DNA of 64,000 nt. Source: Pisaster brevispinus (Eukaryota > Echinodermata > Asteroidea > Forcipulatida > Asteriidae). This document shows, one piece after another, positions 32,160 to 41,935 of the stretch (position 1 is its first letter; each line of letters begins with the position of its first letter). The stretch spans positions 62,001-126,000 of the forward strand of contig JAMKCF010000083.1 in NCBI GenBank assembly GCA_023634235.1, read 5' to 3'. The notes beneath the pieces are model-generated. The model was not told the origin of the DNA. It searched no databases and saw nothing but the letters and a program-made list of their open reading frames with translations. Made by a program: the position numbers and the translations under genes.

Positions 32160-32237
32160 ACCTATAGTTCTTTTGTTGGACAAACAAGGATTATGAGAGA
32201 TCGTTATAAGCTGCCACCATTGTATTCCTCATGGAAG
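32160..32237 (+). CDS. Candidate POT1 exon (weak homology, good splice sites)
   Basis: Good acceptor ('taattcccaattccag') and a perfect donor (AAG then GTAAGT), 26 codons, phase 0 at both ends: 'TYSSFVGQTRIM' then 'RDRYKLPPLYSSWK'. It would join 27666 and 32672 in frame. No clear match to human POT1 around residues 340-380. Supported only by splice signals and phase. Confidence 0.35.
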
Positions 32238-32671
32238 GTAAGTCCGAGATTCCAGCAAACCAGGGCCAATTATCAGTCACAGTTTCTTGAAAGAGAAAAC
32301 TAAATGCGGAACATTTCATGAGACGTTTGTTGTCTTCACTTGGTAAAGTCATGGTACCATTGTGACACTGATATTCATAAAAAAAGGGTACATATTAATT
32401 AAGTGGCTAAAAGGAACAAAATCAATCCTCAGAACAGAACGAAAAAATTCCTTCCTCCTTCCGTTTTTCAGAACATAAAAACAGGAAAAAAATATATACT
32501 GGGTTTTTCAGCACTTCATCAAAAATATTCCATAATTGGTTTGGACAATTGTTTTTATCCTTCAACAACAGATGCGAAGTACCGTCAACCACAAATACCA
32601 AACCAACACATTCCAGACCTGCTTCCCAAGAGAGAAATGCTAGAGATCAGAGACAGAAAACTTGTTTACAG

Positions 32672-33092
32672 GAAAATGATCAATTGATGAGCAGCAGGGG
32701 TAGCCGCAGGGTCCAAACTAGAAGTGCAGCTCGAAGGAGTGATCGAGTCATGAACGAAGAGAGTAGAGTTGGAGCGGTGACTGATAGTCGGCAGTTGGAG
32801 GAGACAGGAGACTCCTCATCAGCGGAGAGCTCGCCCAGGAGATCGGTCAATCCCACTGGGAGACTGTTGAAAGCCAGGAAGCGCCCCGCTTCAGAGAATG
32901 AGCACACCGCAAGGTCCACCCAGACAAAGAATCTGGCGGGGACATCCACTTCCACAAAGGAATCGGAAAAAAGAGTATACTTGACAACTTCTCATCTGGT
33001 GACTTTTATAGCAGAGATGTCCAGCAGTAGCGAGGACGAAAAAGAGGCAGAAGAAAGCAAAAGGAGGAAGAAAACCCGAGTGGAAAATGATA
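32672..33092 (+). CDS. POT1: POT1 exon: charged, probably disordered insert
   Basis: Acceptor 'aaacttgtttacag', donor gtaagt; phase 0 in, phase 1 out, joining the next exon through a Lys codon. The open frame extends upstream, so an alternative acceptor at 32571 is possible (it then needs phase 2 before it). Composition is Ser/Arg/Glu-rich: 'SSRGSRRVQTRSAARRSD', 'SSSSEDEKEAEESKRRKK'. It occupies the place where human POT1 has its Holliday-junction-resolvase-like insert, but shows no similarity to it. Confidence 0.6.
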
Positions 33093-33569
33093 GTAAGTTG
33101 CTGGGTTCTCCCCAGGATTTGTCCAAACTGGGGTGCATTCTTGAATCAAATTGTTCAAGTTTGACCGAAGCACGCTGAATTGAATTGAGGTCCTCAGAAT
33201 ATTTTTACTTGATGTTTACTGTTGGTTTTAAAAGCCCTCCTGTGCATTCTGGGGCATTCTAAAAGGTTTCTTTATGATTTTTGTGAATTTTATCTGATGT
33301 GCCCCCCCCCCCTAAAAAAAAATGCAAATAATAATAATAATAAATAAAATAAATGAATAAATGATTTTAAAAATAAATAATAAAATGATTTTATTTTAGC
33401 TTTTTTTTTTTGGCGTATCGCCTGCAATTGGCATGTATCGACCAAATATGCTAGCTTGTGCTTGATTCAAGAAAATTGGGATTCAAGAAAATTGAGTTAT
33501 AAAATTTGATCATTTCTGAGATATTACTAGTCATTAATTTAAGGTGCTAGGGCTAGGAACTAATAGTTG

Positions 33570-33645
33570 AGCACTGGACTCAAGCTCTGGTGTGTCTGAT
33601 CAGCAGAGTGAGGGTTCAATTTCCAGTCTTGACACTTGCCACCCT
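33570..33645 (+). repeat. SINE family A head fragment
   Basis: 'gagcactggactcaagctct', 'gtctgatcagcagagtgagg' and 'gttcaatttccagtcttgac' match the tRNA-like head of family A. It ends about 35 bp before the POT1 acceptor at 33682. Confidence 0.65.
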
Positions 33646-33682
33646 TCGAATTGTCACTTACTTCAAATTACTTTTTTTACAG

Positions 33683-33862
33683 AAGTGACACTGCCACAAG
33701 CATTGCTGCAGAACCATCCAGGAATAACTTCATCTAGTCATACAGACCTGCCGACCAGACTTGACAAGGACTTGAGGAACCAAGCCCCGGAGAACCAGAT
33801 GCGCTATGTCTGCCCTCAGTGTATTCCCACTGATGTCGATAACCCAGAAGCAGCTGTCCCAG
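33683..33862 (+). CDS. POT1: POT1 exon: second Cys pair of OB3
   Basis: Acceptor 'ttactttttttacag', donor gtgaga; two bases complete a Lys codon, phase 1 out. Encodes a variable stretch (VTLPQALLQNHPG) and then 'NQMRYVCPQCIPTDVDN'. The CxxC just before OB3 strand 2 corresponds to human 'HHYGCKQC', two of the four zinc ligands of OB3. The other pair (human 'HCPKC') is not identified with confidence in this window. Confidence 0.78.
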
Positions 33863-33929
33863 GTGAGAGTTCACTTTCTTAACTGTGTGATGTAGTGTGT
33901 TCTAACTCTAACACCGACAGGACCCAAAT

Positions 33930-34373
33930 GATATCATGATGTATAGCGCATGTATCTACCAATAAGGTACTCAAGGCACTTGAACAAACAACAATATTTT
34001 TTGACAGGTTTTTATGTTGTTATTTTTTATTCATTTACTTTTTTTCATATTATGAAGCCAATTTATGTAGCACCTTATAAGGGTTAACAAGGTGATGTGG
34101 TGCATTCAGCAGCCACTGCCAGAAACACCGAGGCAAAGCCCTTCTCTTAGCGATATGTGTAACTGGGTTCTTTTACGTACATTACAAAAGTCACGAGACC
34201 TATGGGTTAATGTCCCATCCAAAGTACTCAGCAATAATGTCTTGCTTAAAGACACAAGTGTCTTGCTTAAAGACACAAGTGTCAGGACCAGGACTCGAGC
34301 CTACACTTTGCTAATGAGAAACACCAGAGCTTGAGTCCATTGTTCTTACCCACTCGGCCACGACACGCCACAT
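33930..34373 (-). repeat. SINE family A, near full-length, reverse orientation
   Basis: From the tail 'tatagcgcatgtatctacca' through 'ggcaaagcccttctcttagc' to the tRNA-like head complement ('ctcggccacgacacgccac', at about 34354-34372). A 25-bp stretch ('gtcttgcttaaagacacaagt') is duplicated in tandem. It abuts a family B fragment beginning 'gggtagagcgcc'. Confidence 0.8.
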
Positions 34374-34375
34374 AG

Positions 34376-34520
34376 GGTAGAGCGCCAGCACGTTAATCTT
34401 GAGGTTGCAGGTTCAAATCCCAACCGAGTCAATTTTTCTTTGTTCAATCCAAATTTACTTCAAAAAATTTACCCAGTTAATTTCCCTTGTGGTTTTTTTA
34501 CTTGATATAGAATGGCTTAT
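34376..34520 (+). repeat. SINE family B, 5'-truncated
   Basis: 'gggtagagcgccagcacgtt', 'gttcaaatcccaaccgagtc', then 'aatttttctttgttcaatcc' and 'cttgtggtttttttacttg' match 31290-31430. The first part of the tRNA-like head is missing where the family A SINE begins. Confidence 0.65.
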
Positions 34521-34733
34521 TACAAAATTGCCATACGCAGCCAAATACTGAATTGCAACAATTTACAATAAAAGGGGAAAACAATACAGAACCCATGAAT
34601 TTAGTGTTTATAATTACATACAAATTTGACATTAAAATCTGATGAAAAAAGAAGTAGGTCATAATAAGTTTTAAAATATAAAATATTACTTGATGAGAAA
34701 TTGAAAAGTTAAGAACTGCAACTAGTGTGACAA

Positions 34734-35480
34734 TTACTGAGAATTAAAAAGATTGATTAAATAAGGGACAGCACTATCTCTTGAGTCTGCTACGTTACAT
34801 TTTGGCTGAGATATCAAATTAGTTTTGCGAAGAACCCTGTGATTTTTGGGGGTGGGAGGAGGTGCAACAGCTTTTGAGCACAGTGACCTGCGCCAATTGC
34901 TGAGACTTGGTAAATTGAGAGACTCTAATCCACCAAGGTAGTCATTGTAATCATCCCCTAAAATTAGCTTGATTAGATGCCTCTGGATTCTTTCCAATTG
35001 TTGCTCATGTTGTTGAGTTATTGCACCATTCCAAAGAGGTACTGCATATTCAAGAAGTGGTTGCAGGTATCCTTTAAAGATGGTTATTACTGGTAAGGCA
35101 TGGCTTTTAAGAACACGAATCATATGAATTGGACTGTTATCTCGTTGGACTATACTATTGATATGCGACCTCCACTTAAAATCCTGTTAGATATGGACAC
35201 CGAGTAGATGACTTTTTGTGATTGGGTCAAGAGGGGGCTATTGATCTCCAGAGCTGGGGGTGGTGGGGGACTTTGAGAAAAAGTGATTTCCATGAAGTTG
35301 CATTTTGGGGATTGAGCTTCATGTTGTTAGTAGCTGACCATTGCACAAGGGAATTCATTGACTGTTGCATTTGTGATTGGCATGCATTAATAATGACTGC
35401 TGAGAAAACAACTGGCCCAAGCCGAGTTCCTTGTGGTACTCCAGCAGTACTTATAGCGGACACACTGTTGGCGATTAGTT
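34734..35480 (-). mobile_element. Truncated non-LTR RT fragment
   Basis: Minus strand. 35227-35463 has 'TAGVPQGTRLGPVVFSAVI' (RT motif B) then jumps to 'LVQWSATNNMKLNPQNAT'; the FADD motif is deleted between them. 34734-35123 continues with 'LEYAVPLWNGAI' and 'QLERIQRHLIKLILG', the LINE C-terminal region. A different family from the element at 27990-31200. Confidence 0.75.
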
Positions 35481-35887
35481 AGGAAGTTTGTGTATAGATA
35501 AGTCTAAGAGACAATTGTGTGAAGAAACGTTATTGTTGGTCTAACTCTTTGAAGCAGCATCATGACGCGGGATTAAATCTGCTTGCGACAGATATGCAAG
35601 TGGTATGTGTCCCAGTGATGGCAGGAGAAACTAGTATCCATAGGACACTGGCAAAGTACCAAAAGTGAATTATGAAAAATTATGTAAAAATAATTCTGCA
35701 TATAAAAAAAACATGCTGTCTACAGTGGTTGGCACACAATCATTGGTCACTCTGGATACTCCAGCCTCTTGGTTGGGGTGAATGGGCACAGTGTAAAAAT
35801 AATCACGACACCCGGTGACTCCTAGAAGTGTTTTACAAGAAAATGAAATAAAACGATTGTCTGTTTTTTGTTGGGTTTTTTTTTCAG

Positions 35888-35982
35888 GCGATGCTAAGTT
35901 TATGAACTACAGGTATCGCATGGAGCTTATCCTAAATGACGGTACAGGTTCAATCAAGGTCATCGTGGATGGCAAACATGGG
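35888..35982 (+). CDS. POT1: POT1 exon: OB3 strands 2-3
   Basis: Acceptor 'gggttttttttcag', donor gtaggt; completes a Gly codon and leaves in phase 0. Encodes 'GDAKFMNYRYRMELILNDG' then 'TGSIKVIVDGKHG', matching human 'LQYVFVMTFTLDDGTG' and what follows. OB3 binds TPP1 (ACD) in shelterin. Confidence 0.9.
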
Positions 35983-36129
35983 GTAGGTTATTATAGATAG
36001 TTCGTCCCCTTTTCTGATTATTTTGTCCTTTTGCCACCCCCTTATTTTTGTGGATTATTCCCGTTAAGAGGAGCTGTAAGGTCAAATTCAGCTTTGTGTT
36101 TTGTTTTTTAAATTTTTGTTTATGTGTGT

Positions 36130-36710
36130 GTGGCCCTATTCAATCGAACAAGAAGCTAGAAGCAGTGAACTGCAGTTAGAGTTTATCAATTGTGAGCAGG
36201 GGGCATGAATAAAAGCATATTATGAGCCCTGGTTTTAAAAGACTGGCCTGGTTGGGCTACAACAACAGAAGCAGGTAGTGAGTTCCAAAGCCTTGCATAT
36301 GTAGGATGCCATGAAGGGTCTTTGATGTTCAGAAGTCTGCATTTGGGGATGATGACAGTATTTTGGTGGTGTGTACATGACTGCTAAGTAGAGGAAGTTT
36401 GAGACTGTCTAGTGGATGGGGTAAAAGAGAGCACTGCATTATGTCGAAAACTGTTAAGCCAGCAATTCGTCATCTGTGGCTAAGGGGCTGGATACCGTGT
36501 TCTGCATAAAGATTTAGAGGAATCGAAACCAAAGTTTGAGTCTGTCAAGGCTAGTTTTTATTTTGTCCCAACCCCAAAAGTGGACAGCAATATTCCAAAT
36601 AAGGTGTGATGAATGACTTGTAGATAGTTCTGCAGTAGTTCTGCAGTCTAGGTTCTTCTACTTTGCTTTCCACATCAAACCTAGTTTTCTGCTGGTGACT
36701 AGAGCAAGAA
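36130..36710 (-). mobile_element. LINE 3' remnant
   Basis: The minus strand translates in pieces to 'YKSFITPYLEYCCPLLG' (near 36590) and 'RLWNSLPASVVV' (near 36275), both standard C-terminal LINE RT blocks. Multiple stops and frameshifts. Confidence 0.6.
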
Positions 36711-36714
36711 TTTA

Positions 36715-36965
36715 ATTTGGTTTTTACCCTTACACCAATGTGTATTAACTACTGTATACTCAGTACTTTTCCAAGCTCTGTGAAAAAAATCCACAGGCAA
36801 ATTACTCAGCTGGGATTCGAACCCATGACCTTTGCATTGCTAGAGCAAATGTCTTACCACTAGACCACTGAGCTAGCCCAATGGCTAGAGGTAGTTTGAA
36901 TCTTTAGCAGCGGTTACTGTAACGATTTAATAGACGTTAGTTTTTTGCATCGGGGATAAAGATTC
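36715..36965 (-). repeat. SINE family C, best copy
   Basis: On the minus strand: 'gggctagctcagtggtctag' (A box), 'ggtcatgggttcgaatccca' (B box), preceded by 'tttatccccgatgcaaaaaa' and followed by 'tacacattggtgtaagggta'. About 250 bp, tRNA-derived. Other copies: 1540-1770, 53095-53235 and, interrupted, 61330-62400. Confidence 0.7.
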
Positions 36966-37380
36966 GGGGATGGCATTTTACACTGTGTAGGGCCTATGCT
37001 GAACGTTGTTTTCGTTGTAAGCTGTCCAAGTGTGTAAGGGAAGTAGTGTATTAAGCGTAGCTTACCAGCAAAATGTTTCTGGTGTTCGGATCGGACAGAA
37101 CTGCATGTCCGGTCCGATCACATAAATAGTTTGGCAACTAAAATGTCATTTTTTAACCTTAACTGAACAGTAAGCTTTTGTTTTGCAACAATATTTTTCA
37201 GATCTTGCTACAAAAGTATGAAAAACAGTCATGGGGCCGCTAAAATACCTTGTATTATCTGTGTTCTCAATACGACTGTGCTCGTATCTTCCGTTTTTTT
37301 AAGACATAGAAACACGCATGGGACAGTTCGGGACCGGTGAAAAACCTCATATAAATCGGCGTCTTATATCTTCCTCGTAT
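36966..37380. repeat. Fragment of the TA-flanked transposon family
   Basis: Matches 5835-6180: 'ggcctatgctgaacgttgtt', 'atgtttctggtgttcggatc', 'acatagaaacacgcatggga'. Both termini are missing. Confidence 0.7.
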
Positions 37381-37500
37381 TATTAATGTCCCATCCAAAG
37401 GACAAAGCATATGGTAGAGTATCTTGCTCAAGGAAACAAGTGCCACAACTGGGACTCAAACCCAAACTCTGCTGATCAGAAACACCAGAGCTTGACCACT
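37380..37500 (-). repeat. SINE family A, partial
   Basis: 'aatgtcccatccaaaggaca', 'ctctgctgatcagaaacacc', 'agagcttgaccactca'. It ends about 55 bp upstream of the last POT1 exon. Confidence 0.65.
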
Positions 37501-37555
37501 CATACTGTTACCATAGTAAATATCTTAACATAATAAATATCGTATGTGTACTCAG

Positions 37556-37825
37556 GAAACCTTCTTCCAAGGTGTACCGGTTGCCAATCTCTACACATCG
37601 CCAGAGACCAAGATCTTGCTGGAGGAAAAGATGGCCAAACTCTGCCCCTTCCCAATTGGTCAGGACTCCGATAGCCCAGATGAGGATGCAAACATGGCTA
37701 TAGGTGACTACTTGACCCATCCATGGCTTGAGTGCAGCATTATATCCTACGCAGTCAATGTGGGTAGCAAAGAGGTCGTCAAATATAACCTCATTGATAC
37801 TTCCTTGGCTCTGGATGTCGAGTAA
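37556..37825 (+). CDS. POT1: POT1 last coding exon: OB3 C-terminus and stop
   Basis: Acceptor 'gtatgtgtactcag', phase 0, stop TAA at 37823-37825. Encodes 'FFQGVPVANLYTSPETK', a helix ending 'MAKLCPFPI', an acidic insert (DSDSPDEDAN) and 'HPWLECSIISYAV', then 'YNLIDTSLALDVE'. The human C-terminus reads 'YPWLECFIKSYNV' then 'YQIFDTTVAEDVI', so the end of the protein is certain. With all candidate exons the joined frame is 797 codons, against 634 in human. Confidence 0.95.
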   Translation, partial: ETFFQGVPVANLYTSPETKILLEEKMAKLCPFPIGQDSDSPDEDANMAIGDYLTHPWLECSIISYAVNVGSKEVVKYNLIDTSLALDVE

Positions 37826-39620
37826 GACTTGAGCAGTCGAGTATTCCTGCAGCCTCCGGATTATTGTAGCGGTCCTTGGATAAATGCTAAGTTTTTTCCT
37901 TCACGTATTTTAAAGCCTATAGACAAGTCCTATAGGATGTCCTGTACCAGTGTTTGGTTGTTTTTTAAAAGCTATTTATGGGACATAAATATGCCCATCA
38001 TTCCTTTTTGTATTGCGAATGATATTGATGCAGCTAAAAAAAGCGCATTGTGATTGTTATTTTTATTTATTTAGCCATTGATACAACAAAACCACATACA
38101 GGCAGTAAGATGAAACTGCAACTGTGATACATGGAAATTTACTGTTTAAAGCGCACTCATGCAGCCGAAAAGCAGTCAATTGACCTTAATCAGATTTGTC
38201 TACTCTATACCATTTGTAGGTCAACCCTTGACTTATTTTAAGTGTCGCTTATCATATCTGATATTGCACCATCATTGGAAAGCTAGGAAGGGCATTTAGA
38301 AGAATTTAAGCAAATACCGAGGAAAAGACTTGCATCTCGTTGGTAATAGGCTAAAGGATGCGCTCTGTAGTTCCAAGTTCCAAGTCAAAAATCAGGCCTG
38401 GAATTACACAAAGGCCACTGAGGCCTTGTTGCCCTGGTCCTGGCCTGGTTGCCCTGGTCCTGACCTTGTTGCCCCTTCAAGACTATACATTAAGGCATGG
38501 AGCTTACACATAGTCATTTGAACAACCTTAAAATACACTAGATTATCAATTCCAAATAACAACTACTTGTTTCAGGTTCATCACTTTGTTATTATGAAAA
38601 ATAATTTACACAAACTAGCCACCCTCCAAATCCGCACCTCATGTATTAACATTTGTTTATAAATAAGACAACTACAGCAGTAAATCTTCTGCATAATAGT
38701 TTCTTTTGTGCATACACACATATATATTTATTTATATCATTATAAATACAAATAAAGACTTATTTACACCAAGGATGTTTCAAAGCAAAGTTTAAAAAAC
38801 GTTTAACATAAGCCAGAAAGAACTTGGAAAGATATACCGTCAGCATAAACATTAGCTGGATACCAGTCAAAGATGGTACCTGTAACATGGTATTATGGCT
38901 GGTAAATATACTGTGGTAAGCATAAAGTTGTTGTGCTTAAGCAGCTTTTTGAAATATGCCCTGGTTTAAAGTTTGGCACATTTAGCATTCATAGCTTTGT
39001 TGCTGAAATTATAAGAAAAATCAAGTGTAAGTTTGAAAATCAAGTGTAAAAAAAAAATTTGTAAATTTAAAAATATTTATTTTTATATAAACTGTTTTGT
39101 CATTTTCTGTGTTTTAAAGTCTATTGAAGCCTATAGACAAATCCTGGGTTTTCTTTTAGCTGTTAAAGGGACCCAAAAACGCCCAGGCATTTATTTTTGT
39201 GTTGCAGAGTTTTTTAATAAAACACAATGAAAAAAATAATAATAATTGTAATGAGGATTGTGTTTTTCGTTGTGTTGTTTTCCGTCTTTTTCTTTGAAAA
39301 AAGTATAGATTAACTGTACTGTAGTTAAATAAAAGAATACACACAGGACGCAGAAATAATTGGTAAATATAATGCTTTCATGTTCATCAGGTAAACTCAA
39401 TCCAAGATGACGTAAGACCCCGGACCCCAATCTAACAGTGATAACACTTGAGGGCGCACTTCCATATAAACAAGGACACAACATTAACATTTGAAGATTT
39501 GTAACTAAACAGGGTTTTTTATTTCAAAAGAAAAAAACCTTGATATTTTTAAAACTGCGCACTGAAATTATGAAGTTTCGTCTTTATCATAGCTGACAAA
39601 TCTGTTTCAAAAACACCCTT
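37826..39620. other. POT1 3' UTR and downstream region, no other gene seen
   Basis: Possible polyadenylation signals include AATAAA-type hexamers near 38750 ('acaaataaag') and 39215 ('ttttaataaaac'). 38855-38960 resembles the GGGCCCAATTT MITE family. 38370-38480 shares 'ggcctggaattac'/'cctggtcctggcc' phrases with 10360-10500. Confidence 0.4.
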
Positions 39621-39624
39621 ATTT

Positions 39625-40545
39625 AGGATTTGGTTAGGGTTTGGGTTGTGTTTGTGGTTAGGGGGTTAGGGTTAGGATTCGGGTCAGGGTTAGAGTTGGG
39701 GTTAGTATAGGGTTAGGGTTGGGGTTAGGATTTGGGTTACGGCTAGCATTACCATCAGGGTTTCGGCTTGTAGGTTGAAGTCAGGATTAGGGTTAGTGTT
39801 GGGGTTAGGGATGGTTAGGAATAAGGTCATGGGTAGGATTGAGGTCAGGGTTAGGGTTAGGATAGGGGTGAGGGTCCAGGTTAGGGTTAGGTTTGGGGTT
39901 AGGATTGCTAGGTTCAGGTTTAGAGTTAGGATTGGGGTTTTAGGATTTGGGTTAGGGACAGGGTTATGGTTGGAATCGGGGTTATTGTGAGGGTTAGTAT
40001 TAGGATTGGGGTTACGGTTAGGATCGGGATTAGGGTTAGGATTGGGGCTAGGGTGAGGGTTAGGGTAAGGATTGAGGTGCGAGGGTCGGGGTTAAGGTTG
40101 TGGTATTGTGTAGGTTCGGATTGGGGTTATGATCAGCTACCGTCAGGGTTAGGGCTTGTGTTAGGGTTGGGGTTAAGGTTAGGATTAGGTTAGGTGTTAG
40201 TGTTAGGATTGGGGTTAGGGTTAGGATTAAGATTAGGGTTAAGGTTTTCAGGGTTTGGGTAGTTAGGATTGGGGTTAGTGTTAGGGTTGGGATTGGGGTC
40301 GGTTAGGAAGGGGTTAGGGTGAGGATTGGGGTAAGGGTGAGGGTTAAGTTCAGGATTGGGGTGAGGGTTAGAACTAGGGTCAGGGTTAGGGTCAGGTTGG
40401 GGTCAGGGTTAGGATTATTTTTAGGTATGGTTAGGTGTGTTTTAAAGTTTAGGTTAAGGTTATGGATGTTAAATGTAAAGTGTTAGGGTTAGGCTGAGTG
40501 TGAGGGTTGGGGTTAGGGTAAGGGTTGGGGTAAAGTAGAAATTGC
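39625..40545 (+). repeat. Degenerate telomere-like array (TTAGGG variants)
   Basis: About 0.9 kb made of TTAGGG, TTGGGG, TCAGGG, TTAGGA and similar hexamers, G-rich on the plus strand, with runs such as 'gggttagggttagg'. Registers slip often and many units carry one change. TTAGGG is the ancestral metazoan telomere repeat, so this looks like an old interstitial telomeric tract or a related minisatellite. It lies 1.8 kb past the POT1 stop codon. Confidence 0.9.
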
Positions 40546-41033
40546 ACTTTTAACAAATTTCATTTGCGTAAATAAGGGACCGGTGCACAGGGGGCACATG
40601 CCCTGAGTCGATGTCTTTGCCCCTGGTTCCCCCACTGGCTCTCTCCCCATTTGAAATTTTGTCTTTTGAGATTAAGAAATTGCGAAAGCAATATGTTAAA
40701 TTTTCCTTTGTGCTCTAATGTGATTTCACTTCAAGGCTTCAAAAACTAGTAATTCTCCTTTTACATGCAAGCACGCTCTCCCCATCCTTATTTTAAAAAA
40801 ACACTTTTGTGCCACTAGCAATTGCGTGATTGGCAATTTCCACTAAATGGAATTTTCCCAATTGTCCATTTCTTATTGTGTTCAACTGTTTCTTACCCCT
40901 TGGTAAGGACAATAAATTCAATTTGTTTTTTACACTATTAACCACACTGTGCCTGGAAGTCCCTAGATAACGGTGACCTGCGCAGTTGAAATGAGCAGAG
41001 AGACCATCACAAGCTTTTGTTCTTTAGGGGTTT

Positions 41034-41140
41034 GATTAGCCAATGGGATTTACTGTGTCGTAACCTTATAAAGGATCTCAACAGGTGTTATGCAAATGAG
41101 GCAGGGTTTTTGCGCACCTTTTAAAGCATTCTCTGTGGGT
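41034..41140 (+). promoter_or_regulatory. Promoter-like cluster: CCAAT, TATA, octamer
   Basis: 'agccaatggga' (about 41037), 'cttataaagg' (about 41064), and 'atgcaaat' (about 41090) lie in order with spacing suited to a TATA promoter starting near 41095. No transcript is known; inference only. Confidence 0.35.
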
Positions 41141-41935
41141 GAAGACGGCGTGGCATTTTCTGTACGCGGGGACTTCAGGAAGGACGGCCCTACCTCTGGG
41201 CTCTAGCGCGGGAATGGACGTCGCGTTTTTGGATGAAGTTACCGGAAAATAACTGAAAATTACTGATGATAATGTTCAGGAAATATTGGCAGTAACTGTT
41301 GCAGTATTTGACACTATTTTGAAGAACACTTACGTCTGAGGCAGAGAGAGAGGGAGTGGCGCGTAATTCTTTCACTTGCAAGAAGGAATTTTCTTTTTAC
41401 AAACTGCAGAACATTAAACAAAATTCACTGTTGAGCACTTTTGTAGATTTTGCGAGTTCCACAGAGTTCACTTTAGCTCAGACTACAGGCTTTTAGGACA
41501 AATCAACTTCAGTGTTGAGCACGCGAGTGTGGTTGGAGAGTGCTCAGTGAATGAACGCAGACTGCAGTGTAAACGATGGATGACCGAAGCCTATTGTAGT
41601 GATGCCGAGCAAAACTCTCTTCATTCGGACATCTTTTTGAATGTTGGTGAACATTCATGCACCTCAATGCCTACATTTGAAGCTTTAGTTTATTAAACCC
41701 CTTAGGATGAATTAGAACTGTATCATTGAGGAGAGGGGTGATATTTCAAACTTTACTTTCAAGATCCAAGGGACATTGATGGGATGAGTTGCAAGATGGA
41801 GAACATTTCCTGTGCTGACTATCGAGAGGCTGTGGCCTTGTGGGAGTTGAAGATCTATGGATTGTTTGGTATGGGGATGTGACATTGGAGGTCGTCCAAG
41901 GAAAGACAAAGACAATAGTGTGAAGACTGCGCACG
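41141..41935 (+). other. Possible non-coding first exon
   Basis: Downstream of the promoter-like cluster the sequence is comparatively GC-rich and ends at a good donor ('gcacg' then gtaagc at 41936). No long frame is present, only short ATG frames. It could be a 5' UTR exon of PM20D1, whose coding exon has an acceptor at 54706 and so must have an upstream exon, or a separate lncRNA. Confidence 0.25.

Noticed and set aside
32403..32687. An independent small gene upstream of the charged POT1 exon
   Set aside because: No recognised domain, and a better acceptor at 32671 and matching phase explain the downstream part as a POT1 exon.
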